A program made the translations under genes and the position numbers. Shown piece by piece: positions 21,148 through 31,098 of a DNA stretch of 64,000 nucleotides (within the stretch, counting starts at the first letter, position 1; the number at the start of each line of letters is the position of its first letter). Source of the stretch: Henricia sp. BOLD:AAB3569 (taxonomy: Eukaryota > Echinodermata > Asteroidea > Spinulosida > Echinasteridae); the NCBI GenBank assembly GCA_037783545.1, contig JBBELK010000329.1, forward strand, positions 5,036,501 through 5,100,500. Reading direction: 5' to 3'. The notes beneath the pieces were generated by a model. The model had not been told where the DNA came from, ran no database searches, and worked only from the letters and a program-made list of their open reading frames with translations.

Positions 21148-21767
21148 TACATTTATTACATTACCGTATTCCTAATATATTTTCTATTAATTGTAGTTTA
21201 ACCACGATAAATAATTAGATTCTTAATTAATAGGCTGACCCCCTTTAGCAAGTAAATGAACACTTTCGTCGAAACGGATACAAAGGACGCGCAGTAGTAA
21301 ATTTCATTCGCTCACATTTGCTTTTTAAATCAAAACGGTTTTGTGTAACTTCCCCTCCTACAAACGTAAATGACACCATTTTTTATTTTTCTATATAACG
21401 GGACAACGGACCACTGCATCCGATGCAAATATATACCCTTCGAATTAATGGCCCCATTTTCCGAGCTACCGTCTAAATATTATTTCAAGTCTGGTTCAAT
21501 AATCTAAAAGGAAAAGTTGCCCTTAATTTTATACCTGGGAGTAAACATCGGTAAATTGGCGCGGTTCGTTAGGCGCGCACTCCCCCTGTCGGAAACGTTC
21601 GCTTCCTGGGGAATGAAATTAGAACGGTGGATAGGGGCAATTTACGTCATTGCTTTATGACCTCGACTCTTTTAAAAATTAAAATAGAGCCAGTTTGGCT
21701 GCAATTTTGTTTGCATTCGTATCATTTCGAGCAAAGTAATTACGCTAACTGTCGTATGTAGGCCTAG
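21148..21767. other. No gene seen
   Basis: No exon, tandem repeat or inverted repeat recognised by eye. Confidence 0.4.
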
Positions 21768-22340
21768 GCCTGGGCGATTTCAATATTTTCGGTACATTAG
21801 GAATCGATTCCATTTTCAAAACAAAACTTGGCACCGAAATTAGACTAAACATTTCTCGCCAACTTGATACAAAACACTGCCAAATTCCTGAAATTGTATA
21901 AATTCTGCACCATTAACATTCAGAGTCGCCTGGTACTTCGTGGAATCGGCAAGATAATAGGAATCGATTCCTCCAAAATATGGAATCGATTCCCAATTCG
22001 GAATTGATACTAATCGATTCCCAATTTGTAATCAAAACTAATCGATTCCCAATTTGAAATCGATAATAATCGATTCCCAATTTGAAATTGATACTACTAC
22101 TAATAATAATAATAATAATAATAGTAGACAGTTCTTATATAGCGTATTACAGATCCGACGGATCTCTCAATGCGCTTTCTGCATTATTACCCCTGGTCAT
22201 TGGGCTCAGTAATATCATTCCTTAATCCTTCTCAGCTCCCTGGGGAGTATACAGTCCCGTGCAGCTTATGCGCACAGGGACTAATTCCCAGTTTGGAATT
22301 GATACTAATCGATTCCCAGTTTGGGTTCGATACTAATTGA
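21768..22340. mobile_element. GAATCGATTCC-rich element with nested SINE fragment
   Basis: Begins CTAGGCCTGGGCGATT, like the 14424 element. It holds at least four tandem copies of a roughly 27-bp unit around AATCGATTCCCAATTTGAAA (21965-22095), resuming at 22300. The run is interrupted by a (TAA)n microsatellite (22098-22122) and a SINE-like block (22125-22285) with TATATAGCGTATTACAG, CAATGCGCTTTCTGCATTA and CTCCCTGGGGAGTATAC. The interruption indicates a nested insertion. Confidence 0.65.
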
Positions 22341-22969
22341 CACCGGAGATTCGCCAAAGCTAGTATGCACTGATGTCCGACTGCCATAAAAATCACTTAA
22401 AGGGCTTCTGAATATTTTTTATCACCGAAATATGTTATAGGTAACTGTTAATCTCAGTTACAGTTATCAAAACATAGGCTAGGCCTACTTTGAAGACCGT
22501 TTTAAATGTGTAATTAAAATTTTAAGAATGACAAACTTTAACGATTAAAGTTGATAAAACGTGACTATATACGGGACACACCACCTTTAAGTTTTACCTA
22601 AACGGGCGCGATAATAATGTAAAATACCAGATACACATACAGTGCTGCTAAGTAGCCCCATACGATATCACTAAAAAAACGTAAAACATACAGAATTTAA
22701 GGGTGGATCGAGTAAATGACGAAATTGTCTAACCATTTTGGCGCCAAAACTCCGGACGTCTGATTCATCACAACTAAGCACTAAATTGACCAATCAACAT
22801 AAACACATACACTGGTTATCAGTATATAGCCGGCTTTTCGTACACACAACCGTGGCCCGTGGGAACCAGTGATCGCACAAGACATTGAAAAGTATTTAAG
22901 TTTTTGTAGTCGGTGGGCACATACTCGTCTTTCGCATTCTGTCTGCGACGTTCACAGATGATAATCGTA
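22341..22969. other. 3' flank of the GPCR gene, no feature seen
   Basis: No exon was recognised. The GPCR 3' UTR may extend into this stretch on the minus strand, but no poly(A) site could be chosen. Confidence 0.35.
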
Positions 22970-23510
22970 AGTATTTAAAATGTGTCCACCTTCGGTGGTT
23001 CTCGTTCCGATTTGTCTCCGACGCAGAATGACAACTCTTAAGTTCTGATCGTGTCTGCGACGCATGCCAATAACATTCTGCAGTAGTTACGATGATTGTA
23101 TCACAAATGGACACTAACGATAGTCATAGGTTCACATCTTGTCTTTGACGCACAATTAAGACATGCTGACGTTCCGATTGTTTGGTTTGAAATCCAGAAT
23201 GACGAATCTTTCGTCCCAATCTTGTGTACGACGCACACATAACATTCTGCAGTAGTTACGATTTTGTCTCGGATGGACACTAACAGTTGTAGTAGGTTCA
23301 CATATTGTCTTAGACACACACATATGACATACTGACGCTCCGATTCTTTGTCTCCAATGCAGCACGATGAATTTTCAGTTCCGATCGTCTCTGGGGCTTA
23401 TACGCTGATAACATTCATCGGTAGTTACGATTTTGTCTCAGATGGACACTGACAGTGGTCGCGGGTTCACATCTTGTCTTGGATGCACACGGACGACATA
23501 CTGACGTTGT
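22970..23510 (-). repeat. ~170-bp tandem repeat containing the GPCR stop codon
   Basis: GTAGTTACGA recurs at about 23083, 23252 and 23421, a period of 169-170 bp. Each full unit carries a GGACACTRACRGT ... GGTTCACATCTTGTCTT ... CATACTGACG order, with a partial unit before 23080. Copies differ at roughly 15-25% of positions by eye. The unit nearest the gene overlaps the last coding exon (23467-23619) and includes its stop codon, so the downstream units look like decayed copies of the gene's 3' end. Confidence 0.8.
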
Positions 23511-26459
23511 CCATAATGGTGGAACCTCCTCCCCCGTTGCTCACGTTGACCCGGCTGACGGTGGTCGCCCGGGACATGTTACTCGGTCGGCGCCGAACCT
23601 TGCGCGACTTGCAGCATACCTGGCCAAAAAGAAAACCGGATAAATAAAATAAAGTTGACGCCGGGATTATTTTTGGCGAAAAATAACACTTTAAAATAAA
23701 TCAAATGTGATTGGCCAAACGTTAAGACCGGGTCAATCACCATACATACTGACTCTTGAGAGTCATTTCTACATTCGTTGTATGAATCTCCTCACCAAAA
23801 GATCATACATGTACTTTGCAACACTCCGAGGCGGCCGCCACAGAGCGAGATTTGCTACACTGACAGGTCGTCCACAGCTGTCAAGGTCAAGTCACGATGT
23901 GTACAATTGAATGGTGGACAATGGACGTACGCCAACCGTGGATGACAGCGGCAAAGCCGATGTTTTAACTCGTCAACACCATGCAGCCCCTGTGACTGAC
24001 TATACATTGCCAGAACGTGTTTACACGTCCTCCGTGGTTCAGGCTAAAAACATACCTTTAAGGCCCAGAAGCAGCTTTGCCGAAAGCTAGCCGAGACCAA
24101 GGCATAAATGATTGGGTTGATAGCACTGTTTATGAAAGACACGAGATGGAAGGCTAGGTCGATGTAGATCCAGGGCACGACGTACGGGTTGACTACCCCG
24201 AACCTCTTGAAGACGGTGAGGGTCACTAGAGGTCCCCAGGACACGGCAAATACGAGGATCACGACCACTAACATGATTGTCATCTGCAAACAAACACAGA
24301 GAGATACTAACATCGTAAAGTCAAGTCGTTTCACAAGCCAATCTGACTCATACGAACGGTACTCGTCCCCGGTTTCAATTGCATGGAATGACTATAGGAG
24401 TATTGTTACTCCCCCTGGATGGGATGCCGGTCCATCGCAGGTTTACGCCAAACAGCAGTGAGTTGGGTTCCCCAACAGGTCGTTACTTCTCATGGCACGG
24501 GGTGACTCTTTATTCTGCTTTAGTGATTTCGTCCAGGTCAAAGTGGACCTGTTTGAATAAAGTGATTCCCACAGCAATGGAATGTGTCATTTTCTGTTTC
24601 TAAGACATTCATGTAGATAAGGGCTCTCAGAAAACTGAGCGAGATCAGCTCACGTCTGGAGCTGGCCGCGCGTCTCCCAAACGGCCCCAAAACTGCAGGA
24701 GCTCAGGAAGGCAGAAAGTAGCCCACCCTGCCTCAGCAGCTCTTACGGAGGCTGCATGGTGCAGTCAGCCTTGCCACAAGAGGTGCTCATACTACATGTG
24801 TATGACCAAATGTATTACCTGTCTGATTTCCGCCTCCTTATTCCTGCTCGCCCTCCGGTTCAGCTTCTGTGTGCCGTTGGCGACATAAACCGAACCAGTC
24901 TTGGTAGATGACGTTCCGTTCCGCGTCGAAGTTCCAGCCTGGAACTTTCTACTCTGATTCATCGCAATGGCGCCGCTCTTGTGGCTCCCGTGCTCCGTTG
25001 GAACACGGCGTGTGCACAGCGTCCGCATGATAAAGCCGTAGGCAGCCGTGATAATGATCATGGGCAGGCCGAACACGAGGAAAAACTGGTAGATACAGAA
25101 AGCGCGGAGAGACGCTTTGCTGGGCCAGTTGTTTTCGCAGACGTCGTAGGGCTCGGGACTGATCCGAATGTCGTAGTATGTGTTCGCTGCCTGTTCAAAG
25201 TAAGAAAAACCACAGTTGGTGTTGCTGCTGTTAAGGCATCTTCGGGAACCGAGGCTCTTTATGCCATCTACAGTACGGTATTAGCGTTAACTTATCAACT
25301 GGAGATGATGAAGAGGGAGATGCAGTTTTAAAAGTGGGAGGAAATCCCTCATGGAAATCCCCTGGGGGAAGCACCACGCGGTCAAGTAGGGACTGCAAAC
25401 CCAATCCACAGACACGCCCCGGATTCGAACCCGGGACGCCATGGAGCTGAAAAGCAGGGAAAGAACCACTACGAGAACACGACCGCCCAACAATCTTGGA
25501 CATAAGTGCACCATAAACTCACCACACCAAAGATCGAGGGAATGCTTGTAGTCAGAGCTGCCGTCCACACAACGATGATGATCTTGTAGGCATTTCCCAT
25601 CGTAAGCACGGTCCTAGACCTGAGAGGGAACATCACGGCATAGCACCTGGATTCAAAAGTAACATAACCGATTTTAGCTCTTTGGTACTTGTTGCATCTG
25701 AACGGTGTGTCATAGGTCTTCAGAAAAACCTGAGGGAGTATAGCACTGTGCCTCATGGCTCAGCTGGTAGAGTATCTTCCCGGTGTGTCAGAGGTCTTGG
25801 GGGGAAACCAGAGGGAGTATGCTAATGGTATACCCCCTCGGGTTTTCCCCCAAGACCTCTGACTCACCGGGCAGATGCTCTACCAGCTGAGCCATGAGGC
25901 ACAGTGCTATACTCCCCCAGGTTTTACCTATGTACTGTCGAGACCAAGATGTACATTAAGAGGTATATGTTACACAGTTAACTTACCTTTCCAAGCTGAT
26001 CACAGTCAGATGGAACACAGTGCTAACGGCGCTGAGGAGATGCACATAAACCTGAAACCTGCAGATGAAATCTCCATAAGGCCACGGCCCATAGGTGGTG
26101 TTGAGGAAGGTATTAAGCCTCCACGGCAGAACAATCATCAACATCATTAGATCGGCTCCCGCCAGACTGGCCAGGAGTGCGTACATGACCGTGTGGAGGC
26201 GGCGGCATCTCCAGATAGTATAGACCACTATTAGGTTCCCTAGTGTCCCCACAACCATAGTGGTCACGTAGCAAGTGATGGTCAGTATTCGCTGGAGATG
26301 GTACCGGAAGAGAAGGTCTTCGTAGTCGGGGCCGGGGTCGGAGCCGGGATCGGAGCGGTTGCTGTCCAGCAGCGAGAGATTGGTGGCGGTCCATCCCGTC
26401 GTCGTCTCCTCGGTGCCCTGGAACCCGAAGGGTGTCATCTCCGTGGTGTAGCCGGACAT
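23467..26459 (-). CDS. Rhodopsin-family peptide-receptor-like GPCR, 5 coding exons
   Basis: Seven-transmembrane receptor of the plasma membrane. Coding exons on the minus strand: 26459-25987, 25646-25523, 25190-24819, 24283-24056, 23619-23467. All introns are GT-AG and phases fit, giving 449 aa. Seen: N-glycosylation sites NLS, NRS and NTT; TM1 with GNLIV, TM2 with LAGADL (D103), disulfide cysteines 133 and 217, ERC at 157-159 in place of DRY, FAVSWGP in TM6 instead of FxxCWxP, NPIIY at 379-383, and a CC pair after TM7 that could be palmitoylated. The start is the first ATG after an in-frame stop. ECL2 and TM5 (CENNWPS, LPMIIITAAYGF) recall cholecystokinin- and TRH-type peptide receptors, but I cannot name an orthologue. 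Intron 1 holds an inverted tRNA-half pair, intron 2 a SINE-like repeat. Confidence 0.88.
24390..24790 (+). repeat. Dispersed repeats in GPCR intron 3
   Basis: Two blocks: TGGATGGGATGCCGGTCCAT ... CGCAGG (24414-24442), a word I recall from marine invertebrate retroelements, and 24480-24790, matching 18548-18900 (reversed) and 54860-55000 through TCTCCCAAAC, GCAGGAGCTCAGG and CACCCTGCCTCAG. Confidence 0.55.
25305..25485 (-). mobile_element. tRNA-derived SINE-like repeat, copy 1
   Basis: On the minus strand: GTTCTTTCCCTGCTTTTC, then a good box B (GGTTCGAATCC) followed by GTGGATTGGGTTTGCAGTCC and TTTCCTCCCACTTTTAAAA. A copy with the same order is at 47440-47625 on the same strand. No proper box A was found, so the 5' part may be missing. 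It lies in GPCR intron 2. Confidence 0.7.
25735..25925. repeat. Inverted pair of tRNA-half units in GPCR intron 1
   Basis: One unit reads plus (GTGCCTCATGGCTCAGCTGG, 25749 on) and the next reads minus (CCAGCTGAGCCATGAGGCAC, ending about 25903), with AGGTCTTGGGGGGAAA and TTTTCCCCCAAGACCT facing each other. The pair can fold into an arm of about 80 bp. Confidence 0.8.
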
Positions 26460-26684
26460 TTTCAAGACACCAACAGCGGTGGGACTTCAAGAATTTAGGT
26501 AGTGCATTGGGTAGTGCATCTCCTGTTCAAGAGAAAACGGAGCAACTTGTTTGTTAAACGTTGCTTAATGAGCTACGACAATTTCGAATTCAGAATGGGG
26601 ATTCGAACCACAGACATCTGACAATGTGGCAACGACTCTCTGTCTGAATGTGCGACTCTCTGAATGTAGCCACCGTCCGCCATC

Positions 26685-27042
26685 TTGCTTCAGGAAAGGC
26701 AATGCCTTGCTTCAGGAAAGGCAATGCCTTGCTTCAGGAAAGGCAATACCTTGCTTCAGGAAAGGCAATGCCTTGCTTCAGGAAAGGCAATGCCTTGCTT
26801 CAGGAAAGGCAATGCCTTGCTTCAGGAAAGGCAATGCCTTGCTTCAGGAAAGGCAATGCCTTGCTTCAGGAAAGGCAATGCCTTGCTTCAGGAAAGGCAA
26901 TGCCTTGCTTCAGGAAAGGCAATGCCTTGCTTCAGGAAAGGCAATGCCTTGCTTCAGGAAAGGCAATGCCTTGCTTCAGGAAAGGCAATGCCTTGCTTCA
27001 GGAAAGGCAATGCCTTGCTTAAGGAAAGGCAATGCCTTGCTT
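26685..27042 (+). repeat. 22-bp minisatellite, about 16 copies
   Basis: Unit TTGCTTCAGGAAAGGCAATG plus CC, almost perfectly repeated over 358 bp. Rare variants are ATACC near 26747-26751 and TTAAGG in the last unit. It begins about 225 bp upstream of the GPCR start codon. All three plus frames stay open because the unit has no stop in any phase. Near-identity indicates recent expansion. Confidence 0.95.
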
Positions 27043-27184
27043 AGACTGGTTGTACTACGCCCACCAGAGTACAAGTATTAGGTGGAGTGCAAGCGAATCA
27101 CTATTTTGCCTGCATAATGGCTGGCGTCCCGAATTCTTCACTTTCAAATAGAGGTGCAGTTTAGAAAGTCACATACTACGCTGT

Positions 27185-27296
27185 TGTTGCTATGTGGTGC
27201 ACGCCAATAAATAGCAAACGGTCTGGCTGCTTTATGCCATTCTCTTCTACTGTGATTCTGTACTTCACAGATGCCACGTGCATCACATAGCAACAA
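27185..27296. repeat. Small foldback
   Basis: GTTGCTATGTGGTGCACG (27187) and the inverse of CACGTGCATCACATAGCAAC (27277-27296) form arms around a 70-bp loop. Confidence 0.5.
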
Positions 27297-27847
27297 AAAT
27301 TTAGTCTGGTCAAGTGGATACAAGGTGTGCATATGAAAGGAAGTATATGTATGTACGTACACAAGATGCTATTAATGCAAAACACGCAAAAGGCTAATAG
27401 CCATCTGCTGTTGTATACAGCTCGTCCAATGTATAGAGATTATAGTGGTGAAAACTAAATATGGTGTCGCGTTTATTAATGACGTCATCCCAGGTAATAA
27501 ACCGGTGTGTAAGGAAATCCTGCCCCCGGATGATACTGTCCCTCCAGGCTAACCAGTCCAGCCGGACAGCCATTCTTCGAACAAACATCAGTTAACACTC
27601 AGCGTCCCAAAATTAAATATCGCAAGCTTCTTCAAAAAATTAATTCTTGGTCGCCTCCGTTCGGTGTCCCAGAGGTGGCTACAACCTGCGGTGGTCAGTT
27701 GGGGAATGACCGTATAAACAATTTGCAGGGAACTAAGGCCCTTTTTAATTGATTTCTCGGAGGAATGAAATGACGTCTCTTTGTGTTGAGTAGAATGTCG
27801 TTCAGTGTGTGAGTGCTATACGTAAGCCGCTAAACGTTGCAATCAGC

Positions 27848-27938
27848 ATATAAGTTAATAGATATATCACATATAAGTTAATAGATATATCACATATAAG
27901 TTAATAGATATATCACATATAAGTTAATAGATAGATTA
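27848..27938 (+). repeat. 23-bp tandem repeat, about 4 copies
   Basis: Unit ATATAAGTTAATAGATATAT plus CAC, repeated perfectly about three times with a final partial unit. It sits directly before the dispersed repeat at 27941. Confidence 0.9.
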
Positions 27939-27940
27939 CA

Positions 27941-28245
27941 GGATTGGAAAAATGTTACAAACGACGTTATCTCCATGTGTGATTGAGGATGTGTATGATA
28001 AAAACCAACCTGTGTATAAGTCAGCTCAGTACCTCATCTACGTTCCAAGAAAACAATGAAAAACTGCGTCTTTGCTTTCAAGAAATTGTGCAAAGCCACT
28101 GTCCTATTCAGGCTGGTTCCCTGGCTATACACCACGGTAGTCTGGTGGTTTAGTTTTGTTCACATGAGGGCGCCCTTGTAAAAGTATGTGCGCACCCTCA
28201 TTTATATAAATTCATCATTGCACTGGACAGTTAGAACCACTTCTT
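27941..28245 (+). repeat. Dispersed repeat, copy 2 (also at 1-335)
   Basis: Colinear with 1-335 over its whole length. Here the left end GGATTGGAAAAATGTTACAA resembles the TTAA element termini (GATTGGTAAACTGTTACAA), suggesting a related family. Confidence 0.65.
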
Positions 28246-28929
28246 CCATTTGAGTCCGTTTTTCCGGTCAAATTGTTGATTACTGGACACGGACAATTCT
28301 GTACATGTGCACGGACTTTAAATCCCGATTTGATCTTGAAATCTCTTTCACAGTCCGGCGAATTTCATCCGATTATGGTGATTTTCAAGCTCTCTGTAGA
28401 TATTCAGAGGATAAACATGTTTTCAATCTCTCCCGGAGGCGAAAGAAACTGAATCATGATCTAAAAAAATATCAAAACAAAACAAAATTTGCTTGACCGA
28501 TTTTTCGCGGCAATCCGAGGCTGGCTTCAACTGGCGCGAAATTACCGTGCCATTTCTGACGCACGGGGGAGATATTCGCCCACTATTTCCCTATATCGAT
28601 TGCAGTACGAAAGGCGACATAAAAATAACAAGTCGCCAATCTTTAATGGCAGTGGTCGGCCCTTTTGGATGATTGAATTTAAATAATTGAAGATTGGTGC
28701 TTTTTTTAGTAACCAGAAATGCTTCATTATTTCACGCTCGACACTAATCTTGACGGGTTGTGATGTTATATTGAGATCTGACAGACTGTTTTACCGCGCA
28801 CTTAGGCCTATAACGCCTTTGCGTTTTAACATTCCGCACACACGTCAATGTATAACTACTAGAGCGTATGAGGTTTTGCGGAAATTCTTCGCACTGCCTC
28901 ACATTTTGCGAAACAGGACCATTTACCAC
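28246..28929. other. No gene seen
   Basis: No exon or repeat family recognised; open frames here are short and lack known motifs. Confidence 0.4.
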
Positions 28930-29215
28930 TTAAGTCTGACATCGTTGCCAAGGAAACTGGATCTAAACATTCGCTGGTAATCTGAAACGCCCATAGACTA
29001 CTAAAGTGTGACGTCAGCTGCCATGGTAATTGGGTCTAAACATTCGCTGGTAATCTGAGACTCCATTGCCAAAGCACGGGGAAACAGTTCACTGGTTTTA
29101 GTTTAGACCCAGAAACCATGGCAACGCACAAAGGGTGACGTTTTCACTTTAGTAGTCTATTGTTAAAGCACAGGTGCACAGTTCACTGGTATTCATGTGT
29201 AGATCCAGTATAACG
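28930..29215 (+). repeat. Two partly tandem copies of a dispersed repeat
   Basis: TCTAAACATTCGCTGGTAAT occurs at about 28961 and 29033, each within a larger similar context (CCAAGGAAACTGGA / CCATGGTAATTGGG). It is related to 20130-20260. Confidence 0.6.
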
Positions 29216-29239
29216 TATAGGCACAAAGGGCGACATTTA

Positions 29240-29668
29240 CGGTAGTAAACTTCCCCTGAAATGGTTTTGTCTAAAGGGCTATAGTTTTTGAGAAATGAGT
29301 AAAACAATTATTTTTCGTCTCATGAGACGAAAATTCACTTCGCCCCAAAACCATTTCGCCCTGCACCACTTCGCCCTGAACAACTTCGCCCCAAAAGCCA
29401 ATAGCAACTTGCCCCCAAACCACTTCGTCCTTACACCACTTCGTCCGAATGCCACTTCGCCCCAAAATACTTCGTGCACAGGCCATGGTTTTGGGGCGAA
29501 GTGAACGTAAAGCTTTTTTTTTTTTTTTTTTACTGTTTTCTCAAAAGTTAGACGAAGTACGGAGCTGGTTTTTGCTCAGGTTGGTTGTAATCATGCATAA
29601 TTATCTTCAATCACACAGTGAGATAAAACTATTTGTAACAGTTTACCAATCATGTGTTCTGCCTTTAA
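29240..29668 (-). mobile_element. TTAA-bounded element, copy 3, truncated
   Basis: Minus-strand copy of the 4964 and 10835 elements: TTAAAGGCAGAACACATGAT at 29668-29649, then AACCAGCTCCGTACTTCG, the GAAGTGGTTTTGGGGC-like array and CCATTTCAGGGGAAGTTT near 29250. The last 40-60 bp and the far TTAA are missing. Confidence 0.75.
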
Positions 29669-30079
29669 ACATTAAACATGGACAAAATAATATAACGAGT
29701 GATACGGCTTTTGGTGGAATTAATGAGACATAAATTTAACGGATAAACTCTTTTGCTATACGTGTTTACATTGATCTAGACATTGTGTTTACATTTAATG
29801 GGATTGCAATCGATTGGTCGCTCCTGAGCGCACGTCAACCGTAAAATACGCCGGCTTCACCGCGGTGCTTTTACCGCGTACCGGCCCTGTTGATTTCTGC
29901 TAATTAATTATACCTCGTTCGAAAGTCTACCACAGAGAATTATTTCAAGCATTTTAAAGGGGGACTAATGTCTCGAGATTTTGTTGTGCCACGATGTTAA
30001 GATCATGAATACATTTTTTTCCTTATCAGACGTGAAAATTATACATTTATAGCCGAACCGTGCTTTATATAAACTTATG

Positions 30080-30232
30080 TGAAAGATATACTGTATAGAA
30101 AAGCTGCCATCTTGTTGGGCAGTTAGTCGTTGTTTCTTGAGGACATGCGTTATTGCACATTTTGTGCTTACATTGTTTACCAATTTAAATGACAACGTTG
30201 CCCTACAAGACGACAGATATTCGATACGGACA
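30080..30232. mobile_element. Palindromic MITE, relative of 63815-63960
   Basis: Shares GCTGCCATCTTGT, GGACATGCGTTATTGCACAT-type sequence, and ACCAATTTAAA with 63815-63960. Its termini are less complete than in that copy. Confidence 0.6.
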
Positions 30233-30335
30233 GTGGCAATGGCGGATGCTAAAATCGTTCCATGGGCGCCGCCATTTTGTTGAAATCTGTTTGGACCCCC
30301 AGCGATGATATTTTGTAACTTGGGCAACATTTTGG

Positions 30336-30452
30336 TGACAAAATCCCCACCTCGGGGACAAAACATGCACGTTTTGCTCTCAGCGCTAAAATTTGATTTC
30401 TGTGTCAAAATCCCCACCCTGGGGCATGAAACACGTGACAAAATCCCCACCT
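30336..30452 (+). repeat. TGACAAAATCCCCACC motif cluster
   Basis: The word (G)TGACAAAATCCCCACCT occurs three times with one variant (GTGTCAAAATCCCCACCC) between 30336 and 30452, spaced about 60 and 30 bp. Function unknown. Confidence 0.6.
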
Positions 30453-30811
30453 AAGGTGTGCGGAGCGCGGGGAGTGGGGATGGAGAAACAGTTTATAGTG
30501 CAAACTGTGGCGACCTTTTTTTTTCGATCACCCGAGATTTCGTCCGTTTTTCTGTTTCTATTAGTATACGTGGACACAATTTTCAAATAGGCCTATGTTT
30601 CAGAATCTCGAAATAGGCCTATGTTACTTCGGGTAAGGGCAAAACAAACCCTAATTGACATCCAATAAATTCACAAATAAATTGTCCATAACCTACACTG
30701 ACTAACTTCTTTGAGCGTGCGGGAAATTTGTAAGTTATAAGTAACATTAAAGATGTTTTTAAAGAAATTGTATAAATACGTGTCTACGATCATAGAAATT
30801 GTGCGTGTCTA

Positions 30812-31098
30812 CAGCGGGCCTCCGGCCCACTGTGCGATTTTTGCCACGAAATTCCAACGATTAGGTACTATTTGGTACGATTACCAGACTCTATACACAA
30901 TCGTACCAAATCGTACCCAATCGTAGGAAATTCGTGGCCAAATTCGCACAGTGCATGGGGGGACTCCCACTGTTCGATTTTTGCCACGAATTTCCTACGA
31001 ATTTGTACGATTATCGGAGACTGTCTATAGACTCTACACACAATCGTACGCAATCGTAGGAAATAAATGCCAAAAATCGCACAGTGGGAGGCCCGCTT
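30812..31098. mobile_element. Double-hairpin MITE (AGCGGGCCTCC end), copy 1
   Basis: Ends AGCGGGCCTCC and GGAGGCCCGCTT are inverted. Inside are two successive hairpins, each built from CACTGTGCGATTTTTGCCAC and its inverse, with ACGATTAGGTAC / GTACCAAATCGT words. A second copy is at 34579-34874. Confidence 0.8.

Noticed and set aside
24044-24055. Ending the GPCR by read-through after TM7 (stop at 24044)
   Set aside because: A good donor (GTATGT) follows the lysine at 24056, and a phase-matched exon at 23467-23619 supplies a typical CC-containing tail.
26626-27081. Three overlapping 119-151 codon frames that could be read as a repeat protein
   Set aside because: They are phases of one 22-bp minisatellite with no stop codon in any plus frame; there is no start context or domain.
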